Below, piece after piece: positions 16,276 through 24,785 of a stretch of 64,000 nucleotides of DNA. The DNA is from Rhizobium lentis. GTDB lineage: Bacteria; Pseudomonadota; Alphaproteobacteria; Rhizobiales; Rhizobiaceae. The notes below the pieces were generated by a model, which did not search any database, was not told the DNA's origin, and saw only the letters and a program-made list of their open reading frames with translations. How positions within the stretch are numbered: the first letter of the stretch is position 1; the number at the start of each line of letters is the position of its first letter. The DNA lies in NCBI RefSeq assembly GCF_017352135.1, contig NZ_CP071455.1:496001-560000 (forward strand), in the 5' to 3' direction. The translations under genes and the position numbers were made by a program.

Positions 16276-17349
16276 ATGCCTCAATTGACCGACGATGCCG
16301 CAGCCGCTCTCGCCGAAGCGTATCTTAGCGATCCGCAGCGCCATACTTCGCAAGACGTCGTAAGAGCTGACCGCCTTGTCCGGCAGACGGCGACTATCTT
16401 GGCAACAATCTCCCGATATGTTTCGACCTCGTCTCAAGAAGAAGCTAAGGCTGAATTTCCGTTCGTCCTTGACCCGAGTGGAGAGCCAAACGGGCCGGCG
16501 GGTATGAATAAGAAGGACGGCGAGCTGTTCTACTACGCGCGAATAGCACTGGCCTCGGTAGAGCGGCTTTTCGACCTAATTGTCAGTGTGCACGAGGTTC
16601 CTGCACGTAATTATGACCCGATGGCGTTCGTGGTTGCTGCAGTGGTTACTGCTCTCGCCCATGAGTATTCTCATGGCCTTTATGGACACAAGGAAAAAGT
16701 GGAGACCAACATTAGCGGGTCCCGCTTTCTCGAGGAACTAGATGCAGACCGTCGTGGCGGCGTGGGCTCGCTTTGCCTTTTTGTTGATCGAGAATTGCGT
16801 AGGATGATGGGTGACTTCTTCAACCTGAAAGATCCCATGGATTTTTTAGAAGCGGCGATGGTTGGACACTCGCTGCTCGCCTTTTGGCTGGCCGGCGGCC
16901 GAGAGGATCTGTACGCCGGGCCGACGATGCGTTGTTTCATGTATTACGACGGTCTGCGGTCTATTGCTCTACGGGAACGTTTTGCTGACTTGAGCCAAAT
17001 CAATCTTGCCCGGACCAACGCCGATCGGATTGTCGTTAAAATAGCAAAATTCGTCGAGGGAGGTGACCGACTAATCAAGATTCGCGAGGATCACCTTGCA
17101 GCCGAGACGGGATATAAGAAGACTTTCAAAAAAAATCTGTACAAGCGCACCGACGAAACCGTTGCGGCATCGCCGTTTTGGATTGCATTTTCTGGTCGCA
17201 GTCAAGCGACGTGGGATGACGACAATGAACGTCACGGAATCGTTATTCGACAACCCACACTACGGGAGTTACGTGCAGATGGTGTTAAAGTCCCGTTTAA
17301 GGCGTCACTCCTCGAAACAATCTGTCGCCTGGTATGCCGCTGGAGGTAA
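16276..17349 (+). CDS. Putative zincin metallopeptidase-like protein of unknown family
   Basis: A 357-residue cytoplasmic protein. It carries HEYSH at 129-133 (in VVTALAHEYSHGLYGH) followed 21 residues later by ELDAD at 154-158, an HExxH...ExxAD arrangement seen in gluzincin-type peptidases. A helical region (DFLEAAMVGHSLLAFWLAGG) follows. There is no signal peptide. The C-terminal third is basic. The family is not recognised; a Lit/peptidase-U49-like phage-exclusion role is one possibility, offered only from the motif and the neighbourhood. Its codon use is less GC-biased than the operons around it, consistent with transfer. The start lacks a clear ribosome-binding site. Confidence 0.6.
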   Translation: MPQLTDDAAAALAEAYLSDPQRHTSQDVVRADRLVRQTATILATISRYVSTSSQEEAKAEFPFVLDPSGEPNGPAGMNKKDGELFYYARIALASVERLFDLIVSVHEVPARNYDPMAFVVAAVVTALAHEYSHGLYGHKEKVETNISGSRFLEELDADRRGGVGSLCLFVDRELRRMMGDFFNLKDPMDFLEAAMVGHSLLAFWLAGGREDLYAGPTMRCFMYYDGLRSIALRERFADLSQINLARTNADRIVVKIAKFVEGGDRLIKIREDHLAAETGYKKTFKKNLYKRTDETVAASPFWIAFSGRSQATWDDDNERHGIVIRQPTLRELRADGVKVPFKASLLETICRLVCRWR

Positions 17350-17694
17350 ATGGCATCCGGCAATCGCAATAGAGATGACTATCAGCCAAGTGTAGCAGAA
17401 CGCATCAGGCGCCGCGCCGGAATATGCCTGAAGAGAGTTCCCGCAGTGTCTGCCTTTCAGCAAAGTATCTTTGAACTCCATCACGCGCGCGGGAGCATTG
17501 TCCACACCGGGGAACTTGGCCAAGCCGCACACGTAGAATGCGCGCAGGCAGCTTGCACGATGCTTCTGCAACCTGGTTGCTCGTATCTCGACCGGCCGGC
17601 TGCCGTCCAACAATCCCATCCGCAACCTGCTCGGATTGGCCTTTTCGGGCTCGATGATGCTTGCTATATTGGACGGTGAAGAATTGGAGTAAAC
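17350..17694. other. Intergenic region before the zeta module
   Basis: I see no gene with family resemblance on either strand. The last 40 bases contain a TATATT element and GGAGT just before the ATG of the small protein, so a promoter for that module probably lies here. Confidence 0.4.
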
Positions 17695-17937
17695 ATGGCA
17701 AAAGTCGTCGTCAAAAAGCTTGGTGGCCCAAACTCCGGAGTGCGTGGCAACGCGGTGACGGAGAAGCGAGTTCGCGATTCGAGCAGCGGGCAGTTCGTCA
17801 CTGTGCGCACGATTGACGCGAAAAGCCAAACATTTGGACAAGACATCACCTACGTCTTCAGCAAGAATGTGGCCAAGGCTCGCCGTGATAACAAAGCTGT
17901 GACAGGCGTCGTCGACCGTGCTCCTGCAAAAGCTTGA
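17695..17937 (+). CDS. Small protein coupled to a zeta-type kinase; possible antitoxin
   Basis: An 80-residue basic protein (MAKVVVKKLGGPNSGVRG...) with no known domain that I recognise. It has a clear ribosome-binding site (TTGGAGT) before its ATG. Its stop overlaps the reading frame of a zeta/UDP-GlcNAc-kinase-like gene, whose GTG start lies inside it. That is the classic arrangement of an antitoxin or partner gene ahead of its toxin. Function as antitoxin is inferred from position only. Confidence 0.6.
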   Translation: MAKVVVKKLGGPNSGVRGNAVTEKRVRDSSSGQFVTVRTIDAKSQTFGQDITYVFSKNVAKARRDNKAVTGVVDRAPAKA

Positions 17938-18515
17938 GCAGCCTGTCTTTCTGATCGTTGCAGGACCCAACGGATCCGGTAAGAGTAGCGTCTATGCAGT
18001 TGGAAGGGCGGTCCGTATGGATTGTCAATCCTGATCTTCTAGCAGCCCGGATCAGTGAAGTAGAAAAGAAACCACTCTCCGAAGCCAATTTGATTGCAGT
18101 TCAACGCATCGAGGCCTGGATCCATTCATCCATAGCCGTCCATAAAACAATTGGCGTCGAGACCGTGTTATCTACAGATAAATATCGACGTCTTGTGGAA
18201 GCCGCTGAGGCCTTGGGATTTGCTGTATGGCTTTTCTACACCGTTTTGGACAGTCCGGAACGATCGATCGAGCGCATCAAGCTACGCGTCGCGAAGGGTG
18301 GACATGACGTTCCCGCCGATAAGGTACGTGCTCGCTACGCAAGATCTCTCGATCAACTCCCTTGGTTTCTTGAACGTGCTGACAGAGCCTGGATTTGGGA
18401 CAACAGCGGTGCAAAGCCCAAACTGATCGGTGAAAAGCAGGATGGTGTAATTGGTCTTGATGAGAATGCTCTCGCCGTCGTCGCGTCCGCTGTGAAATCT
18501 ATCGCGACAGAGTGA
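17918..18515 (+). pseudogene. Zeta-toxin-like P-loop kinase, frameshifted after Walker A
   Basis: From a GTG at 17918 the first frame gives a complete Walker A region (PVFLIVAGPNGSGKSSVY) and then stops at 18033. The rest of the protein continues in another frame from about 17995 (LEGRSVWIVNPDLLAARI ... GVETVLSTDKYRRLVEAA ... LRVAKGGHDVPADKVRARY). The joined product would be a normal-length zeta-like kinase of about 195 residues, including the GGHxVP loop typical of the group. A small indel near 17990-18000 splits them. The downstream part alone lacks the ATP site, so the toxin should be inactive unless recoded or mis-sequenced. Confidence 0.78.
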
Positions 18516-18715
18516 CGGAAGCTATTCCGGCGCTTTAATTTTCGTCACCCTTCAAGCGCCCCACCTTTAGGCGGAGCTCTTGAAAGGATATGAACCAGCA
18601 ACCCGCAACAGGCAGGCCGGCGCTCGAACTAAATCAACGAGTTGGTACATAACGCTGTTTTATGGAACCGACCACCGAAGATGAAGCCAGCGTGCATTTC
18701 AAAGCTGAAGTTGAC

Positions 18716-19231
18716 CTATGTCTCGAAGGGACCTTGGGCCAGTGACCCAATCCCCGGAACAGGTACGGCTAACTTCTTCGTGCTGGCATCAAGCCATCGG
18801 CAACTTTTCAGGCGCTGAGGTCGCGAAAAAAGGTCGATTCCTGCCTGGGCGCAATCCTTGTCCTGCCCGGGCGTTCCAGAACTGACCCCAACGGCGCCGA
18901 CGACCTGACCGTCGACGATGACGGGGATGCCGCCAGCCACGACCAGCAGTCGCCCGCCGATGGCCGAGTTGATGCCATAGGCCGGCTTGCCCGGTTGGCT
19001 GACTTCTCCATAGCTCTCTGTCGTTCGCTTGGCGCCGGCGGCAGTGTAGGCCTTGTCCTGTGCTATGATGGTGCTGGTAATTTTGCCCCCGTCCATGCGT
19101 TCGAACGCGATCAATTGCCCCGATTCATCCGTCACAGCGATACACATCGGTACTCCGATTTCTTCCGCGCGTCCGCGAGCACCCTCGATCAGAATGCGGG
19201 CGTCGGCCAGGCTCAATCTGTTAGTCAGCAT
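18716..19231 (-). CDS. GlcG/HbpS-family protein with altered C-terminus
   Basis: A 171-residue protein of the HbpS/GlcG (PF03928) family: SLADARILIEGARGRAEEIGVP at the start and GGRLLVVAGGIPVIVDGQVVGAVGVSSGTPGQD near 92-123. The family binds small ligands or haem and is often found in glycolate or sugar operons. Homology ends at about residue 135 (AGIDLF), where a run of six T occurs on the coding strand; a different frame there would end within a few codons, as family members normally do. The extra 36 residues may be a frameshift product. Last gene of the sugar operon. Confidence 0.78.
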   Translation of the reverse strand: MLTNRLSLADARILIEGARGRAEEIGVPMCIAVTDESGQLIAFERMDGGKITSTIIAQDKAYTAAGAKRTTESYGEVSQPGKPAYGINSAIGGRLLVVAGGIPVIVDGQVVGAVGVSSGTPGQDKDCAQAGIDLFSRPQRLKSCRWLDASTKKLAVPVPGIGSLAQGPFET

Positions 19232-19249
19232 ATCTTCTCCTTCTTGCTT

Positions 19250-20236
19250 TCAATTGTACGCAGCAAGCGCGAAGGTATCCGCCTCGGGGCGTTTCGCCAG
19301 AAAGGCAAGCGCAGCCGACCCCACAAGGCCAGAATTCTGGCCCAGGGCGGCACGCACCACCTTTACATCCTTGAAGGCAGGCATTGCCCATTGGCCGATG
19401 TAGGCCTGGATGCCGGGCTGGAGGCTTTCGAACTCGTGCGAGATCCCGCCACCCATGACGACGATGTCGGGGCTGAAGATGTGGATCAGGCCGGTAAAAC
19501 CGCGCCCGAGGATCTCCGCCTCCTCGTCAATCAGTCTCTTGGCAAGGGCGTCGCCGTTCCGCGCCGACACGAAGACATCGCGCGCGTGGATCTCGCTACC
19601 GTTCTTTCCCAGCGTCGTCTCCTCGCAGCCGATGGCGCGCGTCCTGGCGCGCAGGGTGAATGCCGTGCCGGAACCATAGGCTTCGAAACAGCCGTGATTG
19701 CCACAGGGGCATAGCGCGCCGTTAGGCTCGACCGACATGTGGCCGATGTGCGCGGCCATGCCCTTGCGGCCGCGCACCACGCGACCGTCCGCGACGACAC
19801 CCCCGCCGATGCCCGTGCTCACAGTAACGTAAACAAGATTTTCGAGCCCTCGGCCCGCCCCGAATTGCCATTCTCCGATGGCTGCGGCAATGCCGTCGTT
19901 CTCGAGGCTTACGGGGAAGGCAAAGCGCTTTTGCAGTTCCGCTTTCAACGGGAAATCCGCAAAGCCTGAAAGGGTCGGAATATCCTTCGCGATGCCGCTG
20001 ACGGTGTCGATCGGACCCGGCGTCGAGACGCCGATGCCAACGACCACGGAAGACTTGGTCGCGGCCAGCAATCTTTCGGTGAGGCTGTGAATTTGCGAAA
20101 GAACTCGCTCAGGACCCGCCTGGGCCTCGGTCGGCTCCTCCATGCGCGCAACGATCGTGCCGTGCTTGTCGATGAGGGCCGCGCGCACCTGAGTTCCCCC
20201 TAAGTCTATCCCGATGGCGATCTGATGCATGTTCAT
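19250..20236 (-). CDS. ROK-family sugar kinase
   Basis: A ROK kinase of about 328 residues that phosphorylates a hexose or related sugar with ATP. It has the N-terminal phosphate loop AIGIDLGGTQVRAALID, the catalytic region VSLENDGIAAAIGE, GTGIGGGVV-like residues (VSTGIGGGVV), and the zinc motif CPCGNHGCFEAYGSG. The start is placed at 20236 (MNMHQIAIG), just after the epimerase stop; ATG at 20230 is equally possible. It sits next to an epimerase of the ribulose/allulose-phosphate family, like the AlsK-AlsE pairing. Substrate is inferred only. Confidence 0.88.
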   Translation of the reverse strand: MNMHQIAIGIDLGGTQVRAALIDKHGTIVARMEEPTEAQAGPERVLSQIHSLTERLLAATKSSVVVGIGVSTPGPIDTVSGIAKDIPTLSGFADFPLKAELQKRFAFPVSLENDGIAAAIGEWQFGAGRGLENLVYVTVSTGIGGGVVADGRVVRGRKGMAAHIGHMSVEPNGALCPCGNHGCFEAYGSGTAFTLRARTRAIGCEETTLGKNGSEIHARDVFVSARNGDALAKRLIDEEAEILGRGFTGLIHIFSPDIVVMGGGISHEFESLQPGIQAYIGQWAMPAFKDVKVVRAALGQNSGLVGSAALAFLAKRPEADTFALAAYN

Positions 20237-20244
20237 ACCGTGCG

Positions 20245-20946
20245 TTAGAGTGCGCGTAGCCACGCCATCCGCTCTTCAAGCGATGGAGCATTGAAAGCCA
20301 GAGAGCCGAGAACGACCGTCTCCGCGCCTGCTCGGCGCAGCAGCGGTACCGTATGCTCCCGGATACCGCCATCGGCAGCAAGAACGATGCGATGCGTCGC
20401 GCCGCTGGCCGCTATGATCCGGCCAGCTTCCTCAAGCCGCGTGCCGGCCCGTCCGTCGAGCCCCTGCCCTTTTACGCCGATGGCCGTTCCGAGCAGCGTT
20501 ACGAAATCCAGGCGTGGGACATATTTGGCGATACGGTCCACGGGGGACTCGACCCGCAGGACCATGCCTGATGCAACGCCGCGCCGGTCCAGAAGATCGA
20601 TCGCTGCGTCAGCCACCGCTTCGTTCTCAACATGGATGCTGATGAGATCACTGCCGGCATCGACGAATTGTTCGATCTGCGGCAACAGCACATTGTCGGA
20701 CACCATCAGGTGAACATGGATCGGCCGCGAGGAGACCTTGCGCACGCCCGCTACCAGATCAGGGAAGAAGAGCATCGCAGGCGCGAAGTGACCATCGGCG
20801 ACATCGATATGCAGGACGTCGACAAACGGTTCCACACGCGCGAGATCATCGGCAAGCCGCACGAGATCGGCCGACCACACGGAAAACTCAGCGATCAATC
20901 GGTCTCTCGGCAGGTTGGCGATCCATTTTCTATTAGGCTTGCTCAT
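20245..20946 (-). CDS. Ribulose-phosphate 3-epimerase family protein
   Basis: A 233-residue TIM-barrel epimerase of the Rpe/AlsE family, which inverts C3 of ketose phosphates. The metal/catalytic segment DVLHIDVADGHFAPAM, the HLMV motif, and the phosphate-binding ADGGIREHTVPLLRRAGAETVVLGS are present. The N-terminus is longer than Rpe, and the gene is coupled with kinase and isomerase genes. A peripheral sugar-phosphate role (for example allulose 6-phosphate) is therefore likelier than the pentose phosphate pathway. Overlaps the hydrolase gene by 14 bp. Confidence 0.87.
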   Translation of the reverse strand: MSKPNRKWIANLPRDRLIAEFSVWSADLVRLADDLARVEPFVDVLHIDVADGHFAPAMLFFPDLVAGVRKVSSRPIHVHLMVSDNVLLPQIEQFVDAGSDLISIHVENEAVADAAIDLLDRRGVASGMVLRVESPVDRIAKYVPRLDFVTLLGTAIGVKGQGLDGRAGTRLEEAGRIIAASGATHRIVLAADGGIREHTVPLLRRAGAETVVLGSLAFNAPSLEERMAWLRAL

Positions 20947-21760
20947 ATCTCAGACTCTTCAGGAAATTGCCCATCGCAAGCCGGAAATCGGCAACGTACT
21001 TCTCCCGGTTTTCCACTTTGGGCGTAATTTGAACGAGGCGTGCACGGGGTATGATGCGGGCCAGGGTGTGCGCGTGGGTGAGCGGGTGAATCAGGTCCTT
21101 CTCATGACCGATCACCAGCGTTGGAACTTCAAGGTTGCGAACCTCAGCTTCCGTCACATCCGGCCCATCGCCGGAAATCGCGGTCAGGAGTGCCGCGGTC
21201 ACCTCGATCGGAGTCCGTGAAAAGAAACCGGCAAGCGATGCCAGATTGTCAGGCGCCTCCGTTGCGAGGCGGCGGCCGATCGGTCCGTCGAGAAAGGCGA
21301 CCTTTGCCTCTTCAGGCGGCATGGTTTTCAACAGTCTGCCCACTTCGGCATTCGGCGCCATGTTTTCCGGCCCAGCCTCAATAACCCATGCAGGTCGAGC
21401 AACCACAAGTCCGTTGACGAGATCGGGCCGCTTGACCGCAAGTCGCAGCGCGATTGCTGCCCCCATCGAAATGCCGCCGATCACCACGGGCTCCTGCAGA
21501 TTGCGTTCGATGTATAATGCAATGTCGTCCGCGGACGTCGCGATCGAAAGATTGTCGAGCGCGCCCGGCTGTGAGCGGCCATGGCCCCTTGCCTCCACCG
21601 TAATCCGGCGCAGCCCCGGCTCGGTCGGAAAGGCTTCGCGCGTCTGGCCAGCATCGCCGCAAAGGCCGTGCTGAAAGACGACGGTCTGCCCTTCGCCGGC
21701 TGCGTCGACATTCAGCAGCGTGCCGTCGGAGGTTTCGAACGGGCCAATGGCCGTGCTCAT
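20933..21760 (-). CDS. Alpha/beta hydrolase
   Basis: A 275-residue serine hydrolase fold. The nucleophile elbow is GGISMGAAIA, the oxyanion region VVFQHGLCGDAG, and a late Asp (GHEKDLIHP) and nearby His (HAHTLARI) are candidates for the triad. In this operon it could open a lactone or cleave a sugar ester made by the Gfo/Idh dehydrogenase (inference). It overlaps the isomerase gene by 4 bp and the epimerase by 14 bp. Confidence 0.83.
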   Translation of the reverse strand: MSTAIGPFETSDGTLLNVDAAGEGQTVVFQHGLCGDAGQTREAFPTEPGLRRITVEARGHGRSQPGALDNLSIATSADDIALYIERNLQEPVVIGGISMGAAIALRLAVKRPDLVNGLVVARPAWVIEAGPENMAPNAEVGRLLKTMPPEEAKVAFLDGPIGRRLATEAPDNLASLAGFFSRTPIEVTAALLTAISGDGPDVTEAEVRNLEVPTLVIGHEKDLIHPLTHAHTLARIIPRARLVQITPKVENREKYVADFRLAMGNFLKSLRYEQA

Positions 21761-22596
21761 GAGGCCACTCCGTCCTGCAGATGGTTTTTCAGGAAAGCTG
21801 AGACGCCGGGCGCTTCGCCTACCGACAGACCGTGGGTGATCAGGCTGCCTTCAAAGCCGATGCTCTTGAGACGGCCGAGGTAATGGCCGTAGTCGAGCAC
21901 GCCCTTGCCGGCTGTCGCGAAGCTGCCGTCCGGATTGCGATCCTTGGCATGGGCCATGACGATGCGATCGGCCAGAAGGTCAACGGCGCCCGATACGAGA
22001 GCGCGCTGCTCTTCAAGGCTTGCGATCTCGAAGAGGTTGGCCGGGTCGAGCACAATCTTGATGCGCGGACTTTTTATTTCGTCAATGAGCCGGCGAGCCT
22101 TCGCCGCCGAATTCACAACGTTGGCAAGCTCCGGTTCGATGCCGAGATCGACGTCGTAGCGGTCGGCGATACCAACCGCCGTTTCCATGGCTTCCAAGAG
22201 ATCGCGCCATGCTTCTGGCGTATTGTTATCCGGATGCTCCTTCCACTGATCTACAGGATCGCCCGTGCCGGTGCACAGCGTGATGAGCCTGGTGGACATG
22301 CCCGCGCAATTGCGCGCAATGACCTCAAGCTTAGCGTGACCGACGGCGCGAACGTCCCGGTCGGGGTGGATCATGTTGTAGGTGCCGGACACAGCGACAA
22401 CGTCCACGCCGGTAGCGTCTGCTGCATCGCTTACCGCTTTGGCCTGCGCTGCCGAAATGTCTTCCGGCATGGATGGCAGGCCGGAACAGGCCATGTTGTA
22501 TTGTGCGCAAACGAACCCGGCCGCCGCGACAGCCTTGAGGACCATTTCGGGATCGTTGCCATCAAAGGTCTTTGCAAATATCCCGAGCTTCATCAC
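21757..22596 (-). CDS. Xylose-isomerase-like TIM-barrel sugar phosphate isomerase/epimerase
   Basis: A 279-residue AP-endonuclease-2/xylose-isomerase-like barrel. Metal-binding residues fit LGIEPELANVV (Glu), KIVLDPANLFE (Asp) and VMAHAKDRNPDG (His, Asp), with a final Glu in LKSIGFEGSLITHG. The family includes IolE-like dehydratases, tagatose epimerases and enzymes that act on 3-keto sugars. It overlaps the Gfo/Idh gene by 4 bp and the hydrolase by 4 bp, pointing to consecutive steps. Confidence 0.86.
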   Translation of the reverse strand: MMKLGIFAKTFDGNDPEMVLKAVAAAGFVCAQYNMACSGLPSMPEDISAAQAKAVSDAADATGVDVVAVSGTYNMIHPDRDVRAVGHAKLEVIARNCAGMSTRLITLCTGTGDPVDQWKEHPDNNTPEAWRDLLEAMETAVGIADRYDVDLGIEPELANVVNSAAKARRLIDEIKSPRIKIVLDPANLFEIASLEEQRALVSGAVDLLADRIVMAHAKDRNPDGSFATAGKGVLDYGHYLGRLKSIGFEGSLITHGLSVGEAPGVSAFLKNHLQDGVAS

Positions 22597-23669
22597 ACGC
22601 CACCCGTGGCGTCGGCAAGTGCAACAGACTTCCCGCTTTCAACGGAGCGGGCAATCGCGACCATAGCCTGGACCGAGGCCAACCCGTCGTTGATGTCGGC
22701 ACCTTCCATCGGTGCATCGTCGAGAATGGTGCGTGCGAAGCCTTCGACCTGGCGGCGGTAGAAGTGGCCGTCGGCGCCGAGAACCCGGTGGGTGGCACCA
22801 TCTGCCTCGCGGAAGATATCGACCTCGCTCGACTTATAGTACCAAGGGTTGTACGTCTTGCCGAGAATGCTGCCGTTCTTGCCATAGATCTGGAAACCTT
22901 CGTGCCAGTCCATGCGTACCTGAACCGTCAGATCGAGATGGCCGAGTGTGCCGGAGGCAAACTCGACATCAATGAACCAGCACCAGATGCCGGAGCGCTC
23001 GGAAAGCCGCGCGTTCACAGACACAATATCGCCGGCGAAATAGCGCGCGGTATCGATCAGGTGGCAGCCATGAGCCAGCATATAGTAGCGGCGAAGATCA
23101 GCCTTGGGGTTCGTAGAGGGCCGCTTGGCATGTGCGCTGGTCACGATCAGCGGCTGCACCGCATCCGTCATCGGGTAGCGGTGAGTATTGTCACAATACC
23201 AAGCCTTCAGCGCGATCAGATCGCCCATCTCGTCACGGATGAAAGACTTGGCAGCCTGCAGGCCTGCGTCAAAGCGCTTCATGTGACCGACCTGGAAGGT
23301 CTTGCCGGACTTTTCGACGGCGGACTTGAGGTCCACGCATTCCTCGACGGTGACGCCGACCGGCTTTTCGCACAAGACATGCTTGCCCGCTTCCAGTGCT
23401 CGAATCGAGGCCGGAACGTGGAAGGCATCGGCCGTTGCGATGATGACGGCGTCGAGATCCGGATCAGCCAGCATCTTGTCGTAGTCGTTATACGATTTTT
23501 GCGCACCGTGGGTGATCACCATGCGCTCGCGCAAATCGTCCGCGACATCGCAGATAGCATAGAGATCGGCGTTTGCGGCCTTCGTGCAGGCTTCGAAATG
23601 CGCTGCCTGGGCGATCTGACCGGCTCCGAGCACGCCGACGCGGAGGCGTCTTTCCTGTTTTGCTGGCAT
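22593..23669 (-). CDS. Gfo/Idh/MocA-family oxidoreductase
   Basis: A 358-residue NAD(P)-dependent sugar dehydrogenase. The Rossmann motif RVGVLGAGQIAQAAHFEA starts near residue 8, the EKP motif (CEKPVGVTVEECVDL) near 100, and the C-terminal domain carries the usual substrate region (HGCHLIDTARYF, with His as likely catalytic residue). Members oxidise myo-inositol or sugars, often at C3. Coupled by overlap to the TIM-barrel isomerase; together they suggest oxidation of a hexose or glycoside to a keto sugar (inference). Confidence 0.9.
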   Translation of the reverse strand: MPAKQERRLRVGVLGAGQIAQAAHFEACTKAANADLYAICDVADDLRERMVITHGAQKSYNDYDKMLADPDLDAVIIATADAFHVPASIRALEAGKHVLCEKPVGVTVEECVDLKSAVEKSGKTFQVGHMKRFDAGLQAAKSFIRDEMGDLIALKAWYCDNTHRYPMTDAVQPLIVTSAHAKRPSTNPKADLRRYYMLAHGCHLIDTARYFAGDIVSVNARLSERSGIWCWFIDVEFASGTLGHLDLTVQVRMDWHEGFQIYGKNGSILGKTYNPWYYKSSEVDIFREADGATHRVLGADGHFYRRQVEGFARTILDDAPMEGADINDGLASVQAMVAIARSVESGKSVALADATGGV

Positions 23670-23694
23670 TGGTAAGTCCTTGGGTCGTTAGTGT

Positions 23695-24780
23695 TTAGAG
23701 AGCGACGCCGGTCTCGGCGTCGAAGAGAACTGCTTTTGATAGGTCGAGTGTGAAGGATGCTTTCTCTCCGATCCGGACCGGGGTGCCCGTAGGCAGGCGC
23801 GACATGATTTCGCGCTCACCGGTGCGCAGGGCCACGAACACGTCCGGGCCAGTGGGCTCGATGACATCCACATGCAGCGTCAGTGTTGGATTGGAGGAGT
23901 TGCCGTCCGTCGCCAGTGAAATCCATTCCGGCCTGAGGCCCAGAAGCACCTCCCTGCCGGGGGCAGGCATGTCGAGGACTGACATGGGGACCGGCAAAGT
24001 CGTGTCCGCGCCTTTAATGGAGAGAATTTGGGAGCCGGGAGTGACTACGGCGGGGAGCAGGTTCATCGGCGGCGAACCCATGAAGGTCGCGACGAATACG
24101 TTTGCGGGCCGATCGTAGATGTCTTCGGGCGTCCCGAACTGCTGCAGTATACCGTCCTTCATCACGGCGATCCGGGTCGCCATCGTCATGGCCTCGATCT
24201 GGTCGTGTGTGACGTAGACGATGGTTGCTCCGAGCCGCTGGTGCAGCTTCTTGATCTCGGTGCGCATTTCCACACGCAGCTTCGCATCGAGGTTTGATAG
24301 CGGCTCGTCGAAGAGAAAGACTTTCGGCTCGCGAACCAGCGCTCGTCCCATGGCAACACGCTGACGCTGCCCGCCCGAGAGCTGGCCCGGACGCCGCTTG
24401 AGCAAGTGGCGGATCTGAAGCAGATCTGCAACCTTGCCGACGCGCTCCACCCTTTCGGCTTTCGGCATCTTGCTCATCTCCAGCGAAAAGCCGATGTTCT
24501 GCTCGACCGTCATTGCCGGGTAGAGCGCATAGGATTGAAACACCATCGCGATGTCCCTTTCCTTCGGTTCAAGGCCCTGAACAGATTTACCATCGATGGT
24601 GATCGAGCCCGATGTGTGCTCGTCCAGTCCGGCAATAATGGAGAGCAGGGTCGATTTTCCGCAGCCTGAAGGACCGACAAGGACAAGGAACTCCCCGTCG
24701 TCAATGGAGATGTTGATGTCCTTCAGGACCGTCAGACTCCCGAAGCTTTTGTTGATGTGATTGATCGCCAGGTTGGCCAT
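23695..24780 (-). CDS. Sugar ABC transporter ATPase, UgpC/MsmK type
   Basis: A 361-residue CUT1 ABC ATPase. Walker A is GPSGCGKSTLL, the Q-loop follows FQSYALYP, the signature is LSGGQRQRVAMGRALVREPKVFLFDEPLSNLD, and the switch His lies in YVTHDQIEAMT. The C-terminal TOBE/MalK regulatory region runs from about 240. Length matches MalK/UgpC. Located right after the two permeases, it should energise their uptake of the sugar bound by the periplasmic protein at the operon head. Confidence 0.94.
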   Translation of the reverse strand: MANLAINHINKSFGSLTVLKDINISIDDGEFLVLVGPSGCGKSTLLSIIAGLDEHTSGSITIDGKSVQGLEPKERDIAMVFQSYALYPAMTVEQNIGFSLEMSKMPKAERVERVGKVADLLQIRHLLKRRPGQLSGGQRQRVAMGRALVREPKVFLFDEPLSNLDAKLRVEMRTEIKKLHQRLGATIVYVTHDQIEAMTMATRIAVMKDGILQQFGTPEDIYDRPANVFVATFMGSPPMNLLPAVVTPGSQILSIKGADTTLPVPMSVLDMPAPGREVLLGLRPEWISLATDGNSSNPTLTLHVDVIEPTGPDVFVALRTGEREIMSRLPTGTPVRIGEKASFTLDLSKAVLFDAETGVAL

Positions 24781-24785
24781 CGTCG

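Noticed and set aside
17305..17970. Possible minus-strand gene of 221 codons across the zeta-module promoter
   Set aside because: No motif, no ribosome-binding site, and it overlaps the coding small protein on the other strand.
17918..18515. Programmed frameshift in the zeta-type gene
   Set aside because: No slippery heptamer or strong downstream stem-loop was evident at the junction, so simple mutation is preferred.
22572..23675. Open frame of about 367 codons opposite the Gfo/Idh gene
   Set aside because: Mirror of the coding strand's codon bias; Gly/His/Arg-rich without family resemblance.
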